Part shown: positions 1 through 7,619 of the stretch, piece after piece | Numbering within the stretch: the stretch's first letter is position 1 | Layout of the letters: every line of letters begins with the position of its first letter | DNA from: Candidatus Methanomethylophilaceae archaeon | Lineage (GTDB): Archaea > Thermoplasmatota > Thermoplasmata > Methanomassiliicoccales > Methanomethylophilaceae | Reading direction: 5' to 3' | Length of the DNA: 64,000 nucleotides | NCBI GenBank assembly: GCA_017540825.1 | Contig: JAFYAH010000016.1 | Coordinates: 1 to 64,000, forward strand | Notes under the pieces: generated by a model | What the model was told of the DNA's origin: nothing | What the model saw: only the letters and a program-made list of their open reading frames with translations | The model's database searches: none | Program-made: the position numbers and the translations under genes

Positions 1-138
1 AGGTTACAAGCGGAACTACGTTGCCTCCGATGAGCTTGGAGTCCCATGCCGACCCCATATGCTCGGAGAACCTTTCGTTAAGTATTTGGCAAGCTAATGC
101 ATCACTGACGCTGGGACTTTGTTTCGTTTGTTTCACCA
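1..138 (-). other. Possible 5' fragment of an unrecognised gene running off the window edge
   Basis: On the minus strand a frame stays open from just after a TGA near position 140 to the window start, about 45 codons, and reads like protein (it includes ILNERFSEHMGSAWDSKLIG). The family is not recognised and codon use is AT-richer than in neighbouring genes. It could be the start of a real or decayed gene lying outside the window. A forward frame over the same stretch (21-272) looks less protein-like. Confidence 0.25.
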
Positions 139-572
139 ACTGTCGTCACGAAGTCCCTCTTTTTAGAGTCTTTGAGCAAGATGTCTCGTTCTGGCGAGCG
201 AGGCGTACGCCTCGCTCACGAACTGTGTGTTTAGTACAATTGCACGTAAGTTTTTCAAATCGGATTTGGTAGATAGCGAGGTACAAAGAACCTGGCCATG
301 CGATCGGAGGAGCGACATGCGGACTCTGATGCTCGAAACCGAAGTGTTCGCAGCATTCCCTTCGCTTCTTCCACATCCCGTCGATGGCGCGTCCGTCCCC
401 TCCGGGATTTCATGATCCGGGGGCCGCCTCGCCATTAGGTCCTGGATAAACAGCCCCGGATGAGACTCTTAGCGACTGAGCTTAGAATAGCCTCTCGAAA
501 AGCTTCGGCGAGCAACGCTAACCCGATATACCATATAACGGCATCCTGGCCCAGCGCTCGAGGAGGGATCGT
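139..572. other. Gap before dinB with no supported gene
   Basis: About 430 bases in which no frame looks protein-like. The only distinct structure is a perfect 22-base palindrome at 196-217. A Shine-Dalgarno-like AGGAGGG at 561-567 belongs to the following dinB gene. Confidence 0.4.
196..217. repeat. Perfect 22-base palindrome
   Basis: Positions 196-206 are the exact reverse complement of 207-217 (arm GAGCGAGGCGT). With no loop it could be a cruciform, a dimeric-protein site or part of a bidirectional terminator. No poly-T run follows closely on either strand. Confidence 0.5.
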
Positions 573-1784
573 CTGGACCGCATCATCATCCACGTGGACA
601 TGGACTGCTACTACGCATCGGTGGAGATGAGGGACGACCCTTCTCTGAGGGACAAGCCGGTGGCGGTACTCTCTCCCGCGGACCAGATCCAGGTCGTCGG
701 CACATGCAACTACCCTGCCAGGGCCAAAGGGCTGCACTCGGGCATGTCCCTATCCGAAGCCAGGCGCGTCTGTCCCGATGCCGTGTTCATAAACGGCGAC
801 ATGAGGAAGTACCGCTCCGTCACGGAGGAGCTCCACAGGCTCTGGTCCGAGTACGCCGACGTCATGGAGCCCGTCATGCTGGACGAGGCCTACCTCGACG
901 TCACCGAGTCTGCCGGCGACGTGGATGAAGCCAGACGCTTCGCCCACGAGATACAGCGCCGCGTCCGGGAGGAGATGGGGATGGGATGCTCGGTCGGCCT
1001 CGGATACAACATGGTGTCCGCCAAGACCGGCAGCGAGGAGATGAAGCCGGACGGATACTTCGAGATACTGTCGCCGCAGGAATTCATAGAGCTCATGGAA
1101 GGCCGCGATATCGGCGAAGTCAACTCCATCGGCCCCAGGACGTCTGAGAAGCTCCTCTCCATCGGAATTCGGACTGTGAAGGACGTCCGCGAGCGCAGGG
1201 ACGAGGTCGCCAGCGTCCTCGGCGCCCAGGCCAGGAGGATACTCGACCTCGCCGACGGCATTGACGAGAGGGCCGTCACGCCCCGCAGCCCGGAAGACGC
1301 CAAGTCGATCAGCAGAAGCCTGACATTCCTCAAGGACGTGAACGACTACTGGCTGCTTTCCGATGTCGTATTCCTCATATGCGTCGACATAGAGAACGTG
1401 ATGGAGAAGCACAGCAAGACCGGCGGGGGCGTGCTGATCTCAGGAGCGTACGCCGACAGGTCCCCATTCGCATCGAACAAGATCACAAAGAAGTGCAGCG
1501 GCCCTGTCGAGCTGCACGAGACGGCCATGTCGATGTTCGACGAGATCCCTTTCCGCCCTGTCCGGCGCATAGGCGTGTGCGTCTACAACCTCGTCAGGCG
1601 GGATTCCAGGCAGACCACCCTGGACTCCCTGATGGGAAGATCGGAAGATGACGGGAAGGTCGAGGAGAGGCTGGAGTCCATCAGGAGAAAGTACAGGATG
1701 GGCTCTCTGAAGAGGAACGACGTGGACAGGGACACCATCCGCTCTATCGCGGAGCATATGAGGACGCACAGGGGAAGACCCTGA
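573..1784 (+). CDS. dinB: DNA polymerase IV (Y-family translesion polymerase)
   Basis: Y-family polymerase of about 403 residues that copies damaged templates. The protein opens with the catalytic motif HVDMDCYYASVEMRD and continues with the fingers/palm region (YPARAKGLHSGM) and the second acidic motif (LDEAYLDVTE). Helix-hairpin-helix and little-finger regions follow. The best start is an unusual CTG at 573, which restores the family N-terminus MDRIIIHVDMD and sits six to seven bases after AGGAGGG (561-567). The first standard start, GTG at 594, would remove the first beta strand. It stops at TGA. It stands alone, with an AT-rich gap downstream. Identification is firm; the start is inferred. 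Confidence 0.93.
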   Translation: MDRIIIHVDMDCYYASVEMRDDPSLRDKPVAVLSPADQIQVVGTCNYPARAKGLHSGMSLSEARRVCPDAVFINGDMRKYRSVTEELHRLWSEYADVMEPVMLDEAYLDVTESAGDVDEARRFAHEIQRRVREEMGMGCSVGLGYNMVSAKTGSEEMKPDGYFEILSPQEFIELMEGRDIGEVNSIGPRTSEKLLSIGIRTVKDVRERRDEVASVLGAQARRILDLADGIDERAVTPRSPEDAKSISRSLTFLKDVNDYWLLSDVVFLICVDIENVMEKHSKTGGGVLISGAYADRSPFASNKITKKCSGPVELHETAMSMFDEIPFRPVRRIGVCVYNLVRRDSRQTTLDSLMGRSEDDGKVEERLESIRRKYRMGSLKRNDVDRDTIRSIAEHMRTHRGRP

Positions 1785-2086
1785 TCCCAGGCCTTCGTCT
1801 TCTTCCAAAAGGTGCCTGGCCGCCCTGCCCGATGAACCCTTGGCAGCGCTTCTGCGAAACGGCACGACACCTCCGGCCGCCAGATTATGCCTATCGCAGC
1901 TCCACATTTGGAGAAAGACGATCCGATAGAATCCTGCAACTAGATGAAAAGGAGATTATCCATGTTAGATGATTGTCTATTAAAAAATTAATTATTTGAC
2001 ATTCATCTAATTATATTTGAATAGATAATAATAATAAGCAAAAATTTAAAAATAAATAGACAAATCAACAATCTAAAATAATTAGT
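1785..2086. other. AT-rich intergenic region between dinB and the ammonium transporter gene
   Basis: No coding potential is seen. From about 1940 the sequence becomes very AT-rich with runs of A and T, in contrast to the GC-rich genes, and ends in the TATA-like box of the following gene. Confidence 0.5.
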
Positions 2087-2096
2087 TTTAAATATT
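2087..2096 (+). promoter_or_regulatory. TATA-like box upstream of amt
   Basis: TTTAAATATT fits an archaeal TATA box. With the usual spacing of about 25 bases, transcription would begin near 2115-2122, giving a leader of about 105-110 bases before the amt start. Confidence 0.4.
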
Positions 2097-2119
2097 AACA
2101 ACGTAAATTTCAACTCACT

Positions 2120-2226
2120 CCGGCTTAGACCTGAAGGTCCTGGCTGGACCTGCACTCGCAGGTGAGCTTCTCGAAATGCGTCAGCGGTAGCTGTAGCTAT
2201 GGACCGAGAAGCAGAAGGTGAGAATA
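2120..2226 (+). promoter_or_regulatory. Structured 5' leader of the ammonium transporter gene
   Basis: Three stems can be drawn by eye. GACC 2128-2131 pairs with GGTC 2136-2139. ACCTGC 2148-2153 pairs with GCAGGT 2158-2163. GCTTCTCG 2166-2173 pairs with CGAGAAGC 2205-2212, enclosing a loop that holds the imperfect repeat TAGCTGTAGCTA. The last stem ends just before the ribosome-binding site at 2215-2221. This could be a cis-acting RNA controlling amt. It matches no riboswitch class I recognise. Confidence 0.45.
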
Positions 2227-3549
2227 ATGAGCTACTTCAGAAAAGCGATGTACCTGCTGCCTGCTCTGGTCGCATCGCTCATTGTCATAGCGGGCGCCTC
2301 GTCCGTCGCTGCAGCGACCGGCTCGTATGAGACGATCGGCTCCGGAGACGTATGGGTCGTGGTCGCCTCGGTGCTTGTGTTCCTGATGATACCGGGCTTA
2401 GCCCTGTTCTACGGCGGGCTACTGAGAAAGGAGAGCATGGTCTCGATCCTCGTCCAGACCACCATCGTGGTGATCATGTCCGCTGTCGTGTGGATAGTCT
2501 GCGGATACTCCCTCGCTTTCAGCGGAGGAGAAGGCGGGATCATCGGGAACCTGGACTATCTGTTCCTCGATGAGCTAATCGACGACATGGCCGCGGGAGG
2601 CGGGGTCGACTCCCTGCTCTTCGCAGTGTTCCAGATGAAGTTCGTGCTGATCACGGCTGCCATCATCATCGGAGCGTGCGCAGAGCGCATCAGGTTCAAG
2701 ACCATCGCTGTCCTCGCAGTCCTCTGGCCTCTGCTGGTGTACGCGCCGGCGTGCCACTGGGTCTGGGGAGGAGGGTTCCTGGCGGACAATTTCACCATCG
2801 TCGATTACGCTGGAGGCACGGTGGTGCATACGCTCGCAGGGATGTCCGGGCTCGCGCTCGCCGTGTTCGCGGGTCTCAGAGCGAAGAAGATCAGAGAGTC
2901 CCAGCCTCACAACGTGCCTCTCGTATACCTCGGAGTTTTCCTTCTGTGGGTCGGATGGTACGGATTCAACGGAGGCTCCGGGCTCGGGACCGGAGGCACC
3001 ATCGTCAGGTCCATCGTGACCACCACCGGCTCCGCCGTCGCAGCGACGTTCGTATGGATGATTGCTGAATATTACTTCAAGAAGCAGATAACGGTCATCG
3101 GCGTCGGAACAGGAATCCTCGCAGGACTCGTGTTCATCACCCCTATGGCGGCATACGTCAGCGTCAGCACCTCGTTCGTGGTCGGCATAGCCGGAGGGGC
3201 GATCTGCTACGCCTTCTCCCACCTCATACACGTCACCCTCAAAGACCGCATCGACGACGCACTGGACGTGTTCGCGGTTCACGGGGTCGGAGGAATCTTC
3301 GGAACCATCCTCGCAGCGCTCTTCGTGCAGGAGAAGTACGGATCGGCGGTCGACGGACTGCTGTTCGGCGGAAACGCGGACGTGCTCCTAGGAAACTGCG
3401 TCGCGGTCGCGGTCTGCGCCGTGTTCGCCTTCGTGGCGACCTATGCCATAATATTCGTCGCCAACATGATCTTCCCTGGAAAGCTCAGCGAGAAGGAGAT
3501 CGAGGAGGGCCAAGACCTTCTGGAGCATCACGAAGACGCATACAGATGA
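2227..3549 (+). CDS. amt: Ammonium transporter, Amt/MEP/Rh family
   Basis: Membrane channel for ammonium uptake, about 440 residues. A cleavable signal-like N-terminus (residues 1-33, LLPALVASLIVIAGASSVAAA) precedes eleven hydrophobic segments. Family landmarks are the Amt signature region (PGLALFYGGLLR), the pore-lining ACHWVWGGGF with its first conserved His, and the second pore His in DALDVFAVHGVGG. ATG at 2227 is preferred over in-frame GTG at 2218 because AAGGTGAG lies directly upstream. No GlnK/PII gene is adjacent, which is unusual for archaeal amt loci. A leader with predicted stems and a hairpin terminator (3576-3591) bracket the gene. Confidence 0.95.
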   Translation: MSYFRKAMYLLPALVASLIVIAGASSVAAATGSYETIGSGDVWVVVASVLVFLMIPGLALFYGGLLRKESMVSILVQTTIVVIMSAVVWIVCGYSLAFSGGEGGIIGNLDYLFLDELIDDMAAGGGVDSLLFAVFQMKFVLITAAIIIGACAERIRFKTIAVLAVLWPLLVYAPACHWVWGGGFLADNFTIVDYAGGTVVHTLAGMSGLALAVFAGLRAKKIRESQPHNVPLVYLGVFLLWVGWYGFNGGSGLGTGGTIVRSIVTTTGSAVAATFVWMIAEYYFKKQITVIGVGTGILAGLVFITPMAAYVSVSTSFVVGIAGGAICYAFSHLIHVTLKDRIDDALDVFAVHGVGGIFGTILAALFVQEKYGSAVDGLLFGGNADVLLGNCVAVAVCAVFAFVATYAIIFVANMIFPGKLSEKEIEEGQDLLEHHEDAYR

Positions 3550-3575
3550 GCCGCCTCTTCGGCTGAAACAACTTT

Positions 3576-3600
3576 CGGGCCGCTCGGCCCGGATTCATTC
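3576..3600 (+). terminator. Hairpin terminator after amt
   Basis: CGGGCC (3576-3581) pairs with GGCCCG (3586-3591) around GCTC, followed by the pyrimidine-rich GATTCATTCTTTCC. It lies about 25 bases after the amt stop codon. Confidence 0.5.
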
Positions 3601-3797
3601 TTTCCAGATCGCCCGATGCTATGGCAGCAAGAGGACGGAAAAGCCGATGGAGCCTTGGCCTCTGAAGCGAATCGCATGGTCTACAAGGGCTCCCCTGTTG
3701 GGCAATCGCCGCCCCCGAAAGGCCACTTGCTACTGCTTAGGACCTCGGCCGCCACAGCAGACTATTATTAGCCGCCTGCCCATCACTCGTCGAGAAG

Positions 3798-4325
3798 ATG
3801 ACAGACGGCATGGATCCTTTGGAGCTCCCTATGAAGATGGCCCACGTGTCGCGCCTCATGCGCCTCCGCCGCGCCGAGAACGCTAAGGGCGGAATGGATC
3901 CGCTCGCAGGGCAGGGCCGCGTTCTGGCCTTCCTGAAGATAGCCGGCGAAGCCTCGTCCGCCGACATGGCGACGATACTAGGCATAAGGCAGCAGTCCCT
4001 GAACCAGTCCCTGGTCAGGCTGGAGGAGGAAGGATACATCGTACGCGAGCAGGCAGAGGAGGACAAGAGGCGCATCATCGTCAGGCTCACCGACAAGGGA
4101 CGCAGCGCCGAGCCTCCGAAGAACGAGGCCGCCAGCGCGTTCGAGGTCCTCACCGACGAGGAGCAGGAGCAGCTGTCGTCCATCCTGGACAAGCTCATCG
4201 AGGAGCTGTCGAAGGAGCTCGGGCTTCCGGAGGATCCCGACGAGCGCATGGAAGCCGTCCGCAGGAGGATGGGAGAGGAGCGCTTCCGCAGGGCCATGAT
4301 GTTCCATGGATACGGCGCCTTGTAA
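3798..4325 (+). CDS. MarR-family winged-helix transcriptional regulator
   Basis: A 175-residue regulator with the MarR layout. An N-terminal helix is followed by the winged helix-turn-helix at roughly residues 45-105 (SADMATILGIRQQSLNQSLV, then EEEGYIVREQ) and the wing DKRRIIVRLTDKG. The C-terminal helical part (EQEQLSSILDKLIEELSK) would form the dimer. It stops at TAA. The effector and targets cannot be read from sequence; it stands alone between amt and a decayed insertion element. Confidence 0.85.
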   Translation: MTDGMDPLELPMKMAHVSRLMRLRRAENAKGGMDPLAGQGRVLAFLKIAGEASSADMATILGIRQQSLNQSLVRLEEEGYIVREQAEEDKRRIIVRLTDKGRSAEPPKNEAASAFEVLTDEEQEQLSSILDKLIEELSKELGLPEDPDERMEAVRRRMGEERFRRAMMFHGYGAL

Positions 4326-4607
4326 TGCCGTGGCCGCTGTCGCAACCAGTCGTCTCCGAGCACAGATCCCGGGAAGCTCTTCAGATGCGAGATCGTAACC
4401 GAGCACTTCAGTTGCATATCTAAAGCGACATGTCATAAGTCCTTTAGCACCCCAGTTGCACTTTTTGCATAAGCGCCAAAATATTAATTGCACCTTTTTG
4501 GGGGTTCTGCATGACAGTTAATTGCACCTTTCCGGAGTGCCGCCCTCATACGTCCCTGCAGAGCATACATTTTAGACTGGATAGCGTTTCATAATTTCAT
4601 TAACTAG
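4326..4607. other. Gene-free stretch with TTGCAC repeats
   Basis: No coding frame is convincing. The stretch carries three copies of an (A/C)(A/G)TTGCAC-like motif between about 4440 and 4535; two are embedded in the longer near-repeat TTAATTGCACCTTT. It lies between the MarR gene and the 3' end of an IS630-type transposase remnant, so the repeats may be remains of the element's end. Confidence 0.35.
4484..4530. repeat. Near-direct repeat TTAATTGCACCTTT (two copies)
   Basis: Two copies of TTAATTGCACCTTT about 30 bases apart, with a shorter CAGTTGCAC copy just upstream. They may be binding sites or remains of a mobile-element end. Coordinates are approximate. Confidence 0.4.
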
Positions 4608-4800
4608 TCAAACTGTTGCCTCATCCATCTCGTAGGTCCATCTGGACACCACCGACTCCTGATTGATCTGGTCGACGTACTGGTATATCCTGTCGACGAG
4701 TTCTTCCTTCGAGCTGACGCGTGTGCCCCTCAGCTGTGTTCTATCTAACTTTACAAAGAAATCTAATGATGCTGCCCAGAACGGACCATCGTCTGCAGAG
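4608..4800 (-). pseudogene. Remnant of an IS630-family transposase (C-terminal end only)
   Basis: The minus-strand frame ending in TGA at 4608-4610 reads FWAASLDFFVKLDRTQLRG followed by a segment with SSKEELVDRIYQYVDQINQ and RWTYEMDE. This matches the C-terminal part of IS630/DDE-superfamily transposases, which typically read ...FFSKLxRxxLRGxRVxSxxELxxRI... and end near F/RWxxxxDE. The N-terminal catalytic region is missing, so it is non-functional. It is shorter than 60 codons of clear homology. Family assignment is by motif recall. Confidence 0.6.
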
Positions 4801-4893
4801 CGAGTGCCGAAGCCAGTAATAATGGGAGCTTTTCATTGGGACGGTTCCTTGCCTAATGTATAAGATACTCGTTTGAATCTATACACGTGGTAG

Positions 4894-5928
4894 ATGCAGT
4901 TGACGAAATACGAAGATCTCGGCAGAGCAATCGAAGAATCCGTGAGGAGATCCTGCGAAGGGAAGCGCATCGGCGTCGCCTTCTCGGGCGGGATGGATTC
5001 GGGGCTGCTCGCCGCTCTGGCTAAGAGGCATGCGAGATCGGTCACCTGCTACACCTGCGGGACGAACGACTCGTTCGACGTCGCCGCCGGAAGGGAGCTG
5101 GCCGGGAAGCTCGGCCTCCCCTGGGTCCAGTGCAGGATATCAGAAGAGAACATAGAGGGGACGATAAGGGAGATGATGCTGGCCACCAAGGTCAGCGACC
5201 CTTTCACGATAAGCTACGACCTCCAGCTCTTCGCCGTCTGCCGCGACGCGGAGGAGAAGGTGATCCTCTCCGGACAGGGCTCCGACGAGTACTTCGGAGG
5301 CTGCGCCAGGTCGGTCAGCGACGACGATTCGGAATACCGGGCGGTCATGGACTGGGGCGTGGAGAGGCTCATGAAGGTATCCGTCCCGTGCGAGAAGGCC
5401 ATAGCCGGACGGTTCAAGAAGAGGCTCTCCTACCCGTATCTGGACGACGACGTCATAAGGCGCGTCAAGGAAATAGACCCGGACGAGCTCCGCCCGGCCT
5501 CTTTGGACGAGAGGAAGGCCGTCCTGAAGACTGTGGCGTCCGACCTCGGATTCCCTTTTCTGGCCCACCGCACGAAGAAGGCGTCGCAGTACGGGTCGAA
5601 CACGACTGAGCTAATACGCGACGCAGCCAGGAGGAAAGGGGTGAGGTACAACAGGTACATCGCCGACATCTACGAGTCCCTCGGGCTGAGGGACGCGAAC
5701 CTCCTCCGCGACTCCGCCGTGGACGTCCGCATGGACCCCATACTCCTACATGACGCCGAAGAGGTCCTCGATAAGCTGGGAGTCTCGCACTCCGAGGCCG
5801 TGGCCAGGTTCTACCGCAGGATGGTCCTGGAAGGAGGCCTCGATTTTCTAGACGTCCCGCCTCGGAGCCGAGTCCGCATCCCCATCGCAGGACGGACCCT
5901 ATCCTCGAGATCGCGTCCTCGACTATAG
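4894..5928 (+). CDS. Asparagine-synthase-like ATP-pyrophosphatase with a C-terminal RelB/DinJ-like domain
   Basis: A 344-residue protein. Residues 1-255 form an asparagine-synthase-type adenylating domain: PP-loop AFSGGMDSGLLAALAKRHA, LSGQGSDEYFGG and RTKKASQYGSNTTELIR. There is no glutaminase domain, so the substrate is unknown. Residues about 275-325 (DVRMDPILLHDAEEVLDKLG, then SHSEAVARFYRRMVLEGGL) resemble RelB/DinJ ribbon-helix-helix antitoxins, an unusual partner, and no toxin gene is adjacent. TATA-like GTATAAG at 4858-4864 suggests a leaderless start. The listed stop is TAG; reading through it adds 13 codons to a TGA at 5968. A 264-residue paralogue lies at 15793-16587. The 3' end overlaps the convergent flavodoxin gene. 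Confidence 0.8.
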   Translation: MQLTKYEDLGRAIEESVRRSCEGKRIGVAFSGGMDSGLLAALAKRHARSVTCYTCGTNDSFDVAAGRELAGKLGLPWVQCRISEENIEGTIREMMLATKVSDPFTISYDLQLFAVCRDAEEKVILSGQGSDEYFGGCARSVSDDDSEYRAVMDWGVERLMKVSVPCEKAIAGRFKKRLSYPYLDDDVIRRVKEIDPDELRPASLDERKAVLKTVASDLGFPFLAHRTKKASQYGSNTTELIRDAARRKGVRYNRYIADIYESLGLRDANLLRDSAVDVRMDPILLHDAEEVLDKLGVSHSEAVARFYRRMVLEGGLDFLDVPPRSRVRIPIAGRTLSSRSRPRL

Positions 5929-6462
5929 CACCGGAGTCGTTCCCGACGATGTCGAGGGCGCTGGCGCTGAGGATCCTCACGTCCTTTATGCCATGCATCC
6001 CGACGACCTCCTTGAACATCATGTACCCCAGATCATGCATGTCGTCGGTGAATCCGCCGCGGGTGGTGACGTAGTACGCCTTCGTCGCCCTGGCAAGCCC
6101 CTGGGGAACGCCTTCGTCGCTGTATACGAACGATATCCCCAGCTGGCTGACGTTCTCCAGATATATCTTGGCCATCGAGTTGAACCCGAACTCCCAGAAC
6201 GGGGTCGCGAAGACCAGGACGTCCGCCGAAGCATATCTGCAGGCCTCCGAGAACTCGGGATCGTCCAGCTTCCCGTCCATCGCCAGGGCTTCCCTCTTCC
6301 GGAGCCTGACGGTGTCCAGAGGAGCCAGCCCGGCCTCCTCCAGCACGACCTCCTCCACCTCGTCCGCCCCAAGGCGGGAGACCAGGGCCTCGGCGAGCCT
6401 CATGGTGCGGGACCTCTCGCGATCCACGCACGCGTTCACGAACAGCAGCCTGGTCGTGTCAT
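5885..6462 (-). CDS. Flavodoxin-fold NAD(P)H oxidoreductase (apparent frame break at each end)
   Basis: FMN-dependent NAD(P)H reductase of the flavodoxin-like/azoreductase fold. Visible motifs are LLFVNACVDRERSRTMRLAE (phosphate-binding strand and loop), FATPFWEFGFNSMAKIYLEN and VTTRGGFTDDMHDLGY. The natural start should be the ATG at 6462 overlapping the isochorismatase stop (ATGA), but that frame needs one extra base to reach LLFVNACV. The first in-frame standard start, GTG 6439, would cut off the first strand. At the 3' end the frame has no stop near the expected end and stays open to 5465, antisense to the asparagine-synthase-like gene, with arginine-rich content typical of non-coding translation. 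The end given is approximate. Confidence 0.7.
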
Positions 6463-7019
6463 GGCCTCCCCTGAAAGTTGACGTTCTTCCTTATGTCGTC
6501 CAGGTCGACCGCCTTCGTTATCCTCTCGACGCATGCCACAGTCTCCTCGTCGTTGGACGCGATGCCGCCTTTGAGGATGTACGACACCAGCCCGTGGTCG
6601 AACGCGGCGTAATATGTGGCTATGACGCAGTAGTGGGCGACCATGCCTGCCAGTACCACCCCTGTGCAGCCGAGGCCTTTCACCGCCTCCTCCAGGCCGG
6701 ACTCCCTGAACGAGTTCATGCACGGCTTGTGGACGACGACGTCCGAATCGGAGATCAGCAGGCCGTCCACAGGGTCGTCGGGATTCTCTATCCCCTCCCC
6801 GTGGTAGCTCTCGCCGTCGAAGAGGACCCTCACGACTGGGTTCCCGGTCCTCCTGAACTCCTCAGAGACCTCGTTGATGTACCCCAGCCTGCTGCTCAGG
6901 GACCTGTCGATGCTCTCGGACGACTTCGCGAACTTGTTCTGTATGTCTATCAGCACCAGCGCCACTTTCCTCTCATAGAACCCGTTCAGGATGCCTATGC
7001 CGTGGGAACCGTCTGCCAT
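6459..7019 (-). CDS. Isochorismatase-family cysteine hydrolase
   Basis: A 186-residue alpha/beta hydrolase of the isochorismatase superfamily, a group that includes nicotinamidases and many uncharacterised amidases. Visible are the catalytic Asp strand ALVLIDIQNKF, the Lys of VVVHKPCMNSF and the nucleophile region MVAHYCVIATYYAAFDHGLV with Cys after H-Y. It stops at TGA overlapping the start of the flavodoxin-like reductase gene, so the two probably form an operon. The substrate is unknown. Confidence 0.85.
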   Translation of the reverse strand: MADGSHGIGILNGFYERKVALVLIDIQNKFAKSSESIDRSLSSRLGYINEVSEEFRRTGNPVVRVLFDGESYHGEGIENPDDPVDGLLISDSDVVVHKPCMNSFRESGLEEAVKGLGCTGVVLAGMVAHYCVIATYYAAFDHGLVSYILKGGIASNDEETVACVERITKAVDLDDIRKNVNFQGRP

Positions 7020-7115
7020 GAGGGATCGATGCCTCCGGGAAGATATATCCGTTCCGCACTTTCAGCGACCCCTCCCCTGTGAACGTTCATAAGCGCTCCG
7101 AGCGTGGTTCGGATC

Positions 7116-7619
7116 ATGGAGCCGTGCGCGGTGGAAGCCCTGATAGACGAGGCCGTGTCGGAGCTGGACTCGTTCTACGGCCCCCGCAGGTCCGGGGAGG
7201 CCATATCGGGCCGCCCTGTCCTGGGGAGGCACAAGAGGGAGCTTCCCTGCTTCACCACTTACAGGATACTCGTGAAGCCGTTCATGGAGGCGTCGGGAAG
7301 GAAGTACGTCGGCTCGTCCGTATGTCTGGGCGAGGCGGGGGTGGTCCTGTCCTACGTGGCCATGAACATGCCTCTGGAGCCTGCCGCCTCGAGCATGTCC
7401 GCCGCCATGCAGGACATGAGCCTGACGCGGGGGATATCCACCGACGGCTTCGTGTGGGCGTACACGCACAGGGAAGAGGGAAGAACCCCTGTGACGGCTA
7501 CGTACGATCTGCGCCCATACTACATAGAAGCGCTCGACCGGAAGAGGTTCCGCGTAGCTGTCCCTGCGGACAGAAACGACCTCTTAAGGTTCTCAAGAAT
7601 GATGGAGAGGGATGGATGA
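7116..7619 (+). CDS. Conserved hypothetical protein, possible first gene of a two-gene operon
   Basis: A 167-residue protein not recognised by family. It shows alternating strands and helices (e.g. ELPCFTTYRILVKPFMEASG and TATYDLRPYYIEALDRKRF) and no membrane segments or signal peptide. ATG 7116 is preferred to GTG 7104. Its TGA stop overlaps the ATG of the next gene (7616), indicating translational coupling with the zinc-ribbon/amber protein. Confidence 0.7.
   Translation: MEPCAVEALIDEAVSELDSFYGPRRSGEAISGRPVLGRHKRELPCFTTYRILVKPFMEASGRKYVGSSVCLGEAGVVLSYVAMNMPLEPAASSMSAAMQDMSLTRGISTDGFVWAYTHREEGRTPVTATYDLRPYYIEALDRKRFRVAVPADRNDLLRFSRMMERDG

Noticed and set aside
5926-5928. TAG at the end of the asparagine-synthase-like gene as a sixth recoded site
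   Set aside because: Read-through adds only thirteen Arg-rich residues before TGA in a region disturbed by a convergent gene, so neither reading is supported by homology.
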